Positions 45,401 through 57,400 of a stretch of 64,000 nt of DNA are shown here, piece by piece. Numbering within the stretch: the first letter of the stretch is position 1; every line of letters starts with the position of its first letter. A model generated the notes under the pieces. The model ran no database searches, had not been told where the DNA came from, and saw nothing but the letters and a program-made list of their open reading frames with translations. Source of the stretch: Haemaphysalis longicornis (lineage: Eukaryota; Arthropoda; Arachnida; Ixodida; Ixodidae); the NCBI GenBank assembly GCA_013339765.2, contig CM023449.1:222217992-222281991 (forward strand), in the 5' to 3' direction. Both the position numbers and the translations under genes were made by a program.

Positions 45401-48400
45401 CCCTTAACCATTCTGCAGTATCCGGTGCCCTGCATTCACCCTAAAGCTTCCAAAATACCCCTCCGGAGAAGCAGCGAATGATCTTGGAGTAATGGTGTCA
45501 ACCTGCTTGACCCACCTACCGGTGGACAACTTCCCAGTCTTTGTAGGCTGGGGGATCATATACCTGTGAGTTCTTTTAACAGCAGGGCTGTTGTACAAGT
45601 CGTAAATTAGGTGTTGCAGAAAAAAATACCAAGAAAATGCAGAGCGCCCGTGATGGCGTGCCTCGCGGCGGCCGCCGAGCGTTCCCAGCGCGCGCGAATT
45701 TCTTTAGCAAAAAACAAACTAGGAAAAAATTACACGAACTTCCCACGTTGGAACCCTGAGGCGATGCAAAGCCGTGCAAACTCGAGATGCTTGACATCTC
45801 CTCAGGGGTTCCACGTGGGAAGATGGTGTACTATTTTGCTTTTCGCCTCCATCAGAAAAGCGGCCGCCCCGGCCGGGAATCGAACCCGCGACCTCGTGCT
45901 CAGCAGCGCAATACCTGAGCCACTGAGCCACCGCGGCGGGTGACTGCTAGAATCATTGGCGTCCATTGTCAGCTCATCGGACGGCGCAGACCGAAGCAGC
46001 AACTGAAGGGAGCAGCGGCGCGGACCTGGTTTATTTGAAGTGGCGAAGAGGGGGGAAGAGGACGAGCAGCGCGCACAGTTGTTGAAAAGAGGAGAGAGTG
46101 ACGTTATATAGAGTAGACGGAGTGGAGAGGAGGAGATGAGAGAGGAGACGCGCATGCGCGCTTATCGCGCAGCTGGCGTGGAGAGTGGGAGACGAGGAGC
46201 AGCGCGGGCGCTATCGCACAGCTGGTGGGGAGAGGGGGAGAGGTGCCGACAACGGAAGGACGCAGGACATAGGCTCGAGCAAGAGCTGCTTTGCATCTAA
46301 AACCACCAGGAGGGAGAAAATGCCGAGCGCTCGTGAACACGTGCCTCGCGGACATCGTCAGTCCCAGGCTCTCGCAGTGGCTTTAGCAAAAAAAAAAACT
46401 CCAGCGCTCTTGTTAAGCGCTACCGTGAATGTAATACTTGGGATAAGGAAACGACGATATCGATGCATATGGCGATGACTACTACTAGCACACGGCAAAG
46501 CCACAACGGGACATCTAAATAAACAATTTTAAACTTTTATAATGCGTGGCGATGTGTCCTTAAGTACTGACGTATAAAGATTGGATTGGGAAAACTTCAT
46601 GGGGACTGCGAATAAATAAAGTCCTTTTGCTAGGTCTTCATGACTTAGCCGTAGGCGTCACCGCGGATGTTGCCAGCCGGGCTAGGGGTCCCCTTTTCCC
46701 CATTCCCCTGACTCGCCAGTGTCCCGGTGAATCTTTGGACAGCCTGGAGTTAAAGATTTTTGTCCTAAGTCCCTACCGCCTCCCCGAAGGCAGGCGCCAT
46801 TCTTCTTGTGTTTGATTCACCTTGGTATGCGAGGCAATCCCAGTAGATGTGCTCGAACTTAGCTGGGGCTTTGCGACACACCCGACAGGTGACATCAGAT
46901 CAGGGTACGCCTCCGGATACATCAAGTGCTTTCTAGGTAGGGGCTCGGGAACGTCTTTGTTTAGAGTTTCCTATAGATTAGCGCCTGCTCCCTGCTCCAT
47001 CCTTTGCAGGGAAGTGGGAGCCTGCATCTGGCAAATCGATAGGCCTGAGTAATTTCTATATACCTAGTCACCTGGTCTCGTGTGCTGTGCAACAAATGCT
47101 CTCCAACACTTTGCTCGGCGTGGTTAGTGAGTTCGCCCGCACGAGCGTGGGCTCAGAACGTTCCGACAGCGTCGCTGCATGTACCGGAAACCACTTCATT
47201 CTTCTCTTCCCCATGAGACTTGGTTGTCTTCGCAGTATTTTCTCAGTTACGGGGAAAACCCTGCCTCTGGAGAAGTTTTTCACATCTTGCCTGGAATCAC
47301 TCCGGACAGTTGTGCTGCCGGGATCTTTGATTGCCAGGCCCATCGCCACCTCCCCTGTTTCCTCTTGTCTGCCACTCGCAACGCTGGCCGCCGCTCAGAA
47401 GTTTCCGTCGGCGTCGACCACTTTCACCACTAAGTCCGGTTTGTTGTAGTATTCTGCTGCATCTATGTAGCGGCCTCCAGCATCCCCGGCGTGTAGCTCC
47501 GCCCGCGTCTTGGGCCGTGCTCGCCGCCTGAATTCATTGTACTCCGGGTGCACGTTGCGCGGGACTGCATCCACCTGGATTTTTCCCCTGGGGTCGTCAC
47601 GTAGCTGCGTCTGGGAACCCTGCTGTTCTTGGTAGTTGTAGCCCAGCTTGTCCAGGATTGCTCTGCTTGCATTTGCAATGGTCAGCCTCTCTAGCTGCGC
47701 CACCCGTTGGGCCCCGATGACTTCGTCCAACGTGTTGCGTACGCCCATGCTAGAAGTCACTCGGTACTGGTGGACTCGGGTAGTACGATGGCCATCTTAT
47801 ACGCCCTTTGTATGAGCGATTCCAGCTTTTTCTCTCATAGGCCTACCACTTGCTGAATTGCCGCCACGTATGTTACGTGGCTCATGACAAATGACTGCAC
47901 TAGGCGTATAAGGTTCTCCTCGCGTAGCCCCCTCCTTCTGCTTGAAAACCCGTTTCATGAGCCGAAAGGCTCTGGCCGCCTTGGCCGATGATATTCGCAT
48001 TGTGCCTCCGTTGTTGCCCTTCTCGTTGAGAAGCATGCCCAGTACTCCGGTGTAAGATACCCTGATGATCGCGGACCCGTTCTGGGTGTAGATTCTGAAT
48101 ATCGCCTCGTTCTCCTCGTTGTCCACGCTGACAGTCCTTGGACTTGTACAGTACCAGCTCAGACTTACTAGGTGAGCATCTCAGGGCAGTGCCCTCGAGG
48201 ATCCCATCGACGGTCCTCGGTGCTTTCTGCAGGACCTCTTCAACTTGGGCGTCGCTACCTCCCATGACCCATCGGGTGATATCGTCGGTTAATAAAAGCT
48301 CCTTGAAGGTCGAGCACCAAAACAGTCCTGATGTTTCGGGTGTCCCTGTCGATGGTTAGTGTCAATTGTACCATGGAGTCTTGCTTACAGAGATTCCATC

Positions 48401-51400
48401 GGCGCCAAAGGAGTTGGTGGGGATGACTCTCTTGGCGTGAATTTCCTCTGGGGTGGTGCTGAGCGGTATTACCCTTATTACGCATTTAGCAGTGTCGTGC
48501 AGGCGGTGATGTACCTCAAACTTCGTATTGCTGTCCTCTTACGTAAGTTGTTTGACTTGGTTGGACCGTTTGGGCAGTTCGTCCGGCGTCATGCAAATCA
48601 CAGTGATATTCTGTTGCGCGTTGACGCACAGAATGTCCTTGGGTTTTGCCTCGGTCTTGCTGCCACGTGAAATGGCGCGGCAACTTCTACTAGGCCTAAC
48701 TTGGCCACGTTAAGTACACCTCTCGCTATCATTATAATCTTGATATGTCCCTCGGCAGCGCCGGCGATCTTGCCGCTTTTATGGCCGTTGACCTCGTTCG
48801 CCTTGCTGTTATCGCTTCCTTTTCTGCCTTTGTCGCTTTACCTGCCTTCCTTGCTGAGGCGGCTTCACGTTGTTATTGCTGTTTCCAAGCTAGTCGACTG
48901 GTATTGATCTCCTTCGATAACGCCGTATTCATTTCCTCCACTTGTACAGTCATCTCACCAGAATTGCTGGTAGATGGAAGTGCTACCCGCATCTCTTGCT
49001 CTTCTTCAAAATTCTGGGATTGTGCCATTCCGAACCGTAGTGGCGCTAGGCCTAACCTTGGGTTTGACTTGCCTAGGCTTTGCGGCCGCTCACCGGCTGT
49101 TGATATCAAAGGCCAATAATTCCATACAGAAATCACTTGTCCTGTGCCCAAATTGATGTCAATCTTTTCCCGGTGTCTTCCTGATCTCATACATAATGAC
49201 CAAGAAAACATTAGCGTTAATTGGCTTAAATTATTCGACATTAACTGCGGAGCCGACGAGAAGCTCGTCCGCTCACATTGTTGTCGTCGTCGTCCTCACG
49301 TATGAAGAAATCCTGCAGCCTCGCTATGGCTCTAGTCTTGCGCGACTTTGTGCAAGCTATCCAGGTTCACGCAGGACAAAGGCCTCTCCAACTGGCATCG
49401 AACCGCTCCTGCCCTGCGCTGCTCGGGATCACAGTTTACCCCCAAATTTTTCTATTTGATCCTTCATCACGTTAATGGCTTTCACTTCGAGACCCATCTC
49501 CCAGTATCGACTCTGTTACCCTAACTGTCCACCGGTTGTCGGTTCGTCTCACTCCATAGCCAGCCGAAGTCCACTTCTTTTTCTTGATTTGAGCTATGAT
49601 ATCTTCCACTCTAGTTTGGCCAGTTAAAACAGCTCTCTAGGCGCATTTCTGGTAAGTTACAGCCAATAGCCGAAATGTAAACAAACCCCTGTTGCCGTAG
49701 CCATATTTGGGAAAGCCGCCGGTGCACAAACTCATTTACTCACCAACTCAACTCTCGGCCCTCAGTCCCCAGCAGCTGTAGAACGCCTGTCCGCGGCGGT
49801 GGTCAGAACAGCTATTGCTTGTATTCACTGGCGAGGCGTTGCATACAGTCAACCATGTGAGTGTGCCGTCACTCGTTAGGTCGGGCTCCACGGGATGGCG
49901 TTACTTGTCCATGCTAACCACATGACTGCGTTGCACGTTAACAGCCTCTACCTCACGGAACTCAAAGTATTGCCTCGAGTCCACTATGAGTGCGATTAAT
50001 AACATCTCTGTTGTCACCACCGTTGACAATCAGGTTGAAACGGAAGAACGACGCACGCGCGCGTTTTTGTTTTTTGTTCGACGTGCCGGCGCAGTGGCCC
50101 AAGCCGCGCCATGTCCGTGCCGCATCGGCCATGTCTGTGGCTGTTTCCAATGTTGCCAAGCGAAGAAATTGGCAGCCAAACTTTTCAACGAATACCACCT
50201 ATACAGCAGAATATGCTAAGAATGTCTGGGTCCGTACAGCCCGCCATTGGAACTTACCCTGGACAGCTCACCGCGCGCACCCTGTCTAGCGAGGGAAGCT
50301 TGGCTGTACTAGTAGAGGATCTCTCGGGCATTAAGTGTGACATTACAGGGTTAAGCGAAATTAGAGACAGGAAAAGGCTCCAAGGAGATCAATAGCGGGC
50401 AGACTTATTCTATGCCAGAGATGACCCCAAGGGATACACGAGGTTAGATTTTTAATACACAGAGATATAGCAAGAAATGTGGAAGAGTTTTCAGCATTAG
50501 AGATACAGTCGCGGCTGTCATGACCAAGCTAAACAGACGATGCATGGTAAAGATAGAACAGGCCTATGCGCCAACAACTACGATGCTGAAGGCCTAGAAA
50601 GCTTCCTACGAGGATGTCGAATCAGCAATGAAGGCAACAAAACAGTTCACGATTGTGATGGAAGACTAACGCAAACGTCGGTAAGAAGCAAATATGAGAA
50701 AGGTCAGCGGGAAGCTTTAGAATAGACTGTCGCAACAGTCGAGGAGATGTAGTGGTCGTATTTGCAGAGAGGAATAACGGAGGTTGAAGTTACCGATGGT
50801 GCAACAAAAAACGAAATCGACTTCGTTTTAAGTGACAACCCTGATATTGCGCCAGACTAAGGAGCTAAGTAAGATTCGGAAATGCGATCATAGGATGGTT
50901 AGATTCCAGGTAAGGCTGAATGTCAAAAGGAAAAGGAGGCAATCTCGAGAAAACTAAGGAACCTCGCATAGAGTCAGTGAGAGCCAGATCGCAGGAGTGT
51001 AAAAGAACTCTTGAAAACAAATTCGCGCTTCTAGCCGAACACAACGAGGTTAGTGAAGGCAGGATAAATAAAGTAAACAACGGCAATCAGTGAATCAGTA
51101 GCAGCTGTGGGAGAAGCAACATGGTGGGAAGAAACAGGAAAAAATAATTAAAGTAAAGAAGAAACTAATTTGTAAATGTAAGAACCTGGATATCTCAAGT
51201 ACGGCAGATCAAATCGAACTAGCTGAGCTATCGAAACTGATTAACAGACGTAGAACAAACGACATTCGCGCATACAACATGGCCGTTCTCGACAAAACGC
51301 TACAAATAGGCGGAAGCTTGAAAGCAACTAAGAGAAAGCTAACCATTTTGAAAGACAGGATGTACGCACTCAGAAACGAACAGGATAACACAACGCACAA

Positions 51401-54400
51401 CTTCGACAAGATAATAAAGGCAGCAGAACGATTCCACACCAGGCTGTATGCCAGTGACGTTGTACAAGGGGATACCGCGAAGAGTACAATGCTTAACTGG
51501 TGATGTGCCACTAGTTACATAAGAGGAGGTAATAAACGCTGTCAAAGTCATGAAAAGAAGAAAAGCTCCAGGTTATGACGGCATAACCGTAAATTCTTTG
51601 AAGAAAGAGGAAAAAACTAGCCTGTAAAACCTGCCCACTGCGCAAAAAGTGCCCATAGCCTGAAAAAAGCGACAACATTATTAGCAATTATAATAAGGGA
51701 GATCACAAGGACCATAGGGGTTACAGACCCGTCAGCCAACTCCCTGTTGTGTAAGAGCTGTTTACCAAAGTATAGTTAGCCGCATAGCTGACACACCGGA
51801 TTCCAAACACCCCAGAGAGCAGGCTCGGTTTAGGAAAGGGCGCTGAACCGTGAACCAACAGACTCCCAGGAAGCTATGCAGGAGCTTCAGGTCGGGTTGG
51901 GTGGCACCAGTAACGCGCCGCATGCTCTCAACCAAAGTCCCCGACAGTAAAGAAAGGACTGTGTGGACGCCTGCACATGCTTCCATGGAGGGCAACGAAT
52001 TTGCCCACCAAAAGGCCCGAGAAATTGCCGTCCAGGCCTCGGAGGATCCGAAGATGCCTATACCTCTTGTAACATACCACAAAATAACACATCGTTTCAA
52101 GCTTAATCGGCGGACTTTCGCGCTACCTCACCCCCCACGAAATCTCAAGAAACGACACTAAGACTCCTACAACCAACACCATCCCGCATCCAATTAGGCT
52201 TCACCGGATATCCCCACCCAATATCCAGCAGATTGCAAATACTACCGAGAACCTGGTACACTAAGACATATTACCCTGGTGCGTAGGAAAATCTACCACC
52301 CACCACCCCTTCCCCACATTCCAAATGCTTAAGGGCAGTGGGAGACACTGCTGTGCAGCCCCTGCCTCTTTGTACCAGCTCCTGCTCACCGAGAGGGCAG
52401 CGGGTGCCAAGAAAGCTCATGAATTCCTGTGAAGAGGGAACCACTTTTACACGAACACCATAAATTGGTGTGACAATAAACGATTTTTTTCTCTTTATCT
52501 CTTGTTCGTTAATAGAGTGTTTGAAAAATCCGCGCCGTACACTGAACCACTTTACATGAAATTTTGGAATTATTATTAGCCCCGCACGTATGCAAATAAG
52601 CAATGAGAGTGGAACTTAACTATGCGCCCGCAATCCTCACCTAAACAGCTTCGCCATTCAAGTCTTGCGCGTGAGTACAAGCTTCCCTGAATTTTTTCAA
52701 TACATCTTCCAAGAGCCCAGTATCTGTCTCCTCTACTTCCTAGTCTCTCAATGCTTACACCGCTGTAGCGGTGTTTCCTGAATTCAATTCTTCCTGTCTT
52801 TAAAGTCCTGTAAAGGTGCTTGTTACATGTTGCGGATTTTTTCGTTACTACGTGAATGGCACAAATTACATGTATTGTCCAGTGGCTTTTACTTATTTGG
52901 CTTGATCTCTCGATCCCAGCCACGCTGTTAGCCAAACCTTGAAAGATGGTAACTTATAACTATGTGCTTTTGTAGGAATCTTCATTGACAGTAGAATACC
53001 ATTGCACACTTTGATTTACAAATTTGACTTTTTTGAGCTGTAAACACCTATCTGAATAGTTACAGAATGCATTTCTTTTTCACTCACCGATCAACAGACT
53101 AAAGGCGTAGCCCACCGGAGCATGGCACCATGCGAGACCGTAGTTGAAGACAGCCTCCGCTGTGCCGTAGACGTAGCCGCCGCCGACCCAGGTGGCTGCG
53201 AGCAAAATAAATACAAGAATGATTTCGCACAAAGTTGTCGTCAAGTTTTTGAACGACAATAGTATTTCTTGAGCTACATTAAACCCGAAAATTTTGTCTC
53301 TCTTTCTGTGTGTTCCTCGATTCAGCCATCCGGACAAAAGTGACTTATCAGTCCTTCCACATCAATCACATCATTTCAGCAACTAGTAGATTTTTATATT
53401 ACGTTCAATGACTTTTAAAGATTGCTCCCAGACACTTAAAAATATTACGTTTCACCAGAATAACACGCCGCAATACTGGAGTGCGCCGCAGCAGTGTTGG
53501 ACCCACAAAATAATTACCTGACCCAAAACCTTGAAGCCATCCAAAAAGCGCTGCGAGATTCACTTTTTCCCGATTACTCATCATTAACCAGTGTAACCGA
53601 CTTAAAGAACGTGCCGCCCTCACTGCTTTTGGTCACCGCCGGAACGCGGTACGATTCGCTGTTATTCGACAAATTCTACCGCTCATGGCCACCGACCATT
53701 TACGTCACCCCACGCCACACGTTATCTGATCGTTGTTGCAACACCTTGAAGGTACAACCAATTCGCCCCGAAAACTACGAATTTCGCAGAATCGTTTTCA
53801 TTCAGACAACTAAGGAATGGAACACCCGTACAAGATACCAGTGTTAGCATTTACGATGCGGAAACCTTCAAAAATCACTGACAACTGTCATTAGATTTGA
53901 ACAAATTGCACGGAAGCTTTTGGGAGAACTTACTCTTTTTTTCTTGTGACAGACCGTACTAGTTCTTGTTTAATGATTCCTATAGGGCTATCTTCATCTT
54001 GTTGCGTGTATATTTCCGGCTATTTCTACTTGGCAATGGTTTGTACTTCAAAAGTATATCCTTTGCAACCGGAAAATGTATTCTCCCATTATAAACAACC
54101 GTAGCTCTTCACCCTCACCCCCTTTTTGTTCAGTCCGCTTCAGCCATACCCTACAATTTAATGTTTTATTATTTTCGCATCCTATCTTGCTCTTGCCGAC
54201 CTTTTGTACACGCATTCCTCAAAGTGATGTACTTTCCTTTAGGAATATTCGAGGAAAACAGCTACCTAACAACATAAATAAATAAATAAATACATAAAAA
54301 CAAATAAAAACCTCGAAAAATTTTTGTACGAGTGGTATTTACAGCCAAAACATTTCGGAACCACTAAATGCGGAAACATCCCTATTACCTGTCAACCCTC

Positions 54401-57400
54401 TTGAGCAAAAAGAAAACATAGGGCTTGTTTGAGGCAAGAAATCACAGCGAACCGGTACTCGAACTGTCCTTCTAATCGAACATGAACTTGTGCTTGATAT
54501 TTCCTGTAGAAAATCAAATATATTGTCGAAACTACTATTTTGACTAAAATATGCGAACAATGCTTGCGAGAGCTTGGATCTTATGGCAGAGTTCCCAGTT
54601 CAGGAGAAATAAACAGTTGCAGCACATTCCGCAAGCAGTGTAATGCTTGAAAAAAGAATTGACTTTAGAAAACCTCCCCCGTGCTTATCATGCGAAGATC
54701 GGAATGAAGGGGAAGAGAATGGGTGTGAGGAAGAGAAGACGGGAATTTACGGGGCAGAGGGGGCAGCAACACCAGGGGCATTATGGGAGGTGTTATTTTC
54801 CTCATAAATTTAACTTCAGAAAATTATCTTCTTAATGAAGGTGACGCAACATTTGACACGACTCTGCTCACTTGGCTATAAATGTCGTCAAAATATGATA
54901 AATCAACCCATTGATGTGGCTGTATGCCGTTGTTTGAGAAACTCGGTTTCTTAAGCCGCTATTGATAGCACATTAAGGCACGTGGAATACACTGGATGCT
55001 TCGCATTATACAATTTGGTGACGGATCCATCAGAGTTCCCAGTGTCTCACCTCACGAAAAAGAGAACATTTCTCGAATCAACACCTGTGTTCAGGTATTC
55101 CTGACCGTGTGTTTCTAACACGAATTTTTGCTGCTTTCCTCCCCGTGCGCCCTTCTCGCTTTTCCGTTCTACTTCTTGTAAGTGTTTGATTTATCAATTG
55201 CAGGGCTTAACGACGCGGAAGCTACACCAGTCCTAAGAGCCGCTCCGTAGTGAAGCACTCCAGGTTAATATCGACCAATTGGTGTTCTTTACCTGCGCCG
55301 AAAACACGGGTGTTTTAATAGGACCGCTGTTTACGCCGACAAAAATTCGTCCGGCGGAGGCAGAAAATCACACGTGCAAGTGAGTGCGTGCCTCGCGGCG
55401 ACCGCCCGGCGTCGGCCAGGCTTTCGCTGGGCTTACGCCACATCAGGAGCCTGACCGCATGTGAACACATGCATCACGGCGACGGGGGGGGGGGGGCACC
55501 GGTCCACCGCGCCGGACACGATTACGACGAATCTGTCAAGCCATCCCTTTACAATGCACCAGTGGAGAAGGCCTTTGGACCAGCTGGGCAAAAAGTGAGG
55601 AACGCACTGCCAGCGTTAGTGGAGAGATCTGTAGCGTGATCCCCTGGCAGTGCACCTGCGCTCGTGCCTAGAGTGGCGAGCAGAGACGAGCTTTGCTCCA
55701 AAAGGCTTACCGAATCGCCGGCCCGAACAACCGACGTATTGGTCGTGTGCGGAGACTAACGCGCCGAACCAGGCCTGGGGTTATAGTAGGACACTGGTCA
55801 AGGGCCGGGACCTCCTGCAGGACGCGACCGACCTTGGGCTGACCGTGATCACCGACCCGGCGGACCCCACGCGGATCGGCAACCCGGTCAACCCGAGACA
55901 CGACGCCGGACCTCGCGTTCGTTTGTGGCGGCGGCAGCGACAATGCGGACACGGGGGACTTTGGCTGGCGGAATACGGGGCGCGAGCTGGGCAGCGACCA
56001 CTACATCGTGGAGATCGCCGTCCCGCTCAGCAGCAGCGACACGGGCACCAACTCCAGCAACTGCGTCAGGGCGCACAAGGTCACCGACTGGGACGCCTTC
56101 CGAGGGTCCCTGCCGGGCGAGATGGTGGTGATCGAGGACATCGAGGAGTGGACGGTGGGGCTCATGGAGCGGGCCGCGGCAGCGACCAGAGAGATTGAGA
56201 CGAAGGCCAGTATCGAGCGAGTGGACAACCGACTGGCCCAGCTCATCGAGGCCAAGAAATCTGTCCTGGCGTGGTGGAAAGCGCAACGCACCAACAGGAA
56301 GCTCCGCAAGAAGATCGCGGAGCTAAACCGAGTGATCGAGGCTCACTGCAGAGCACTGTGCTCTCAGCGTTGGCACGAGATCTGCAGCGCGGCGGACGGG
56401 CAGATACACTGCGGCAGGACGTGGACCCTGCTGCGGCACCTCCTGGACGAAACAAGGACCAAGTCGCACCAGCGAGACCGGCTAACCAGGATCATTCACG
56501 CAGCGGTCACGGAATGCGGGGAGGACGAGGTGAGAAGGTGCCTGGACGCCAAGTACCTGCCGGCCACCCCGATGGCGCATCGCCCGGACTACCAGGGTGC
56601 GGCCAACTCAAGGCCTAGACAGAGACATTAAGGTATGGGAGGTCCGAGCGGCCCTGCACGACCTCAATACCAGATCGGCGGCAGGCCCAGATCGAGTGAC
56701 GAACAAGGTGCTGAAGAATCTCGGCGAGTCAGCGATCGCGAGCCCGACGGACTACTACAAACGGTGCTGGCGGGCTGCGACTCTCCCCCGGCAGTGGAAA
56801 GCCACCAAAACCACCCTGATCCCCAAGCCGGGCAAGCCGCCGGACATTGGAAGCCTCCGGCCCATCTCGCTCACGTCCTGCGTGGGCAAGGTGCTGGAGC
56901 ACGTCCTGATCCAGCGGTACCTGGAGGAGTGTGGGCTCTACTCGGACACGGTCATCGGCTTCAGGAGCAAGCTAGGCACCCAGGAAGCTAGGATCCAGCT
57001 CAAGAGCGAAATTTTAGACGACAGCACCAGGACGAGGGACAACCGTGCCGTGCTCGGCCTGGACCTGCAGAGTGCCTTTAATAAGGTGACGCACTCTGCG
57101 ATTCTGGCGCAGTGTCGAGGCTGAACATGGGCGAGCGATCGTGCAGATACATCAGGGATTTTCTGTCGAATCACACGGTTGAAATACATGCTGGCGACCT
57201 TCAGATACCGGAGAAGAAGCTGGGCAGCGTGGGGACCCCGCAAGGGTCGGTCATTTCGCCGCTGATTTTTAACCTAGTGATGATCGGAGTGGCTGAACGG
57301 CTCTTGCACGTCAGCGTGGTTAGGTAAACCATCTACGACGACGATATCACGCTCTGGGTGAAGGAAGGCAGCGACGTCCACATTGAAGACGAACTACAGG

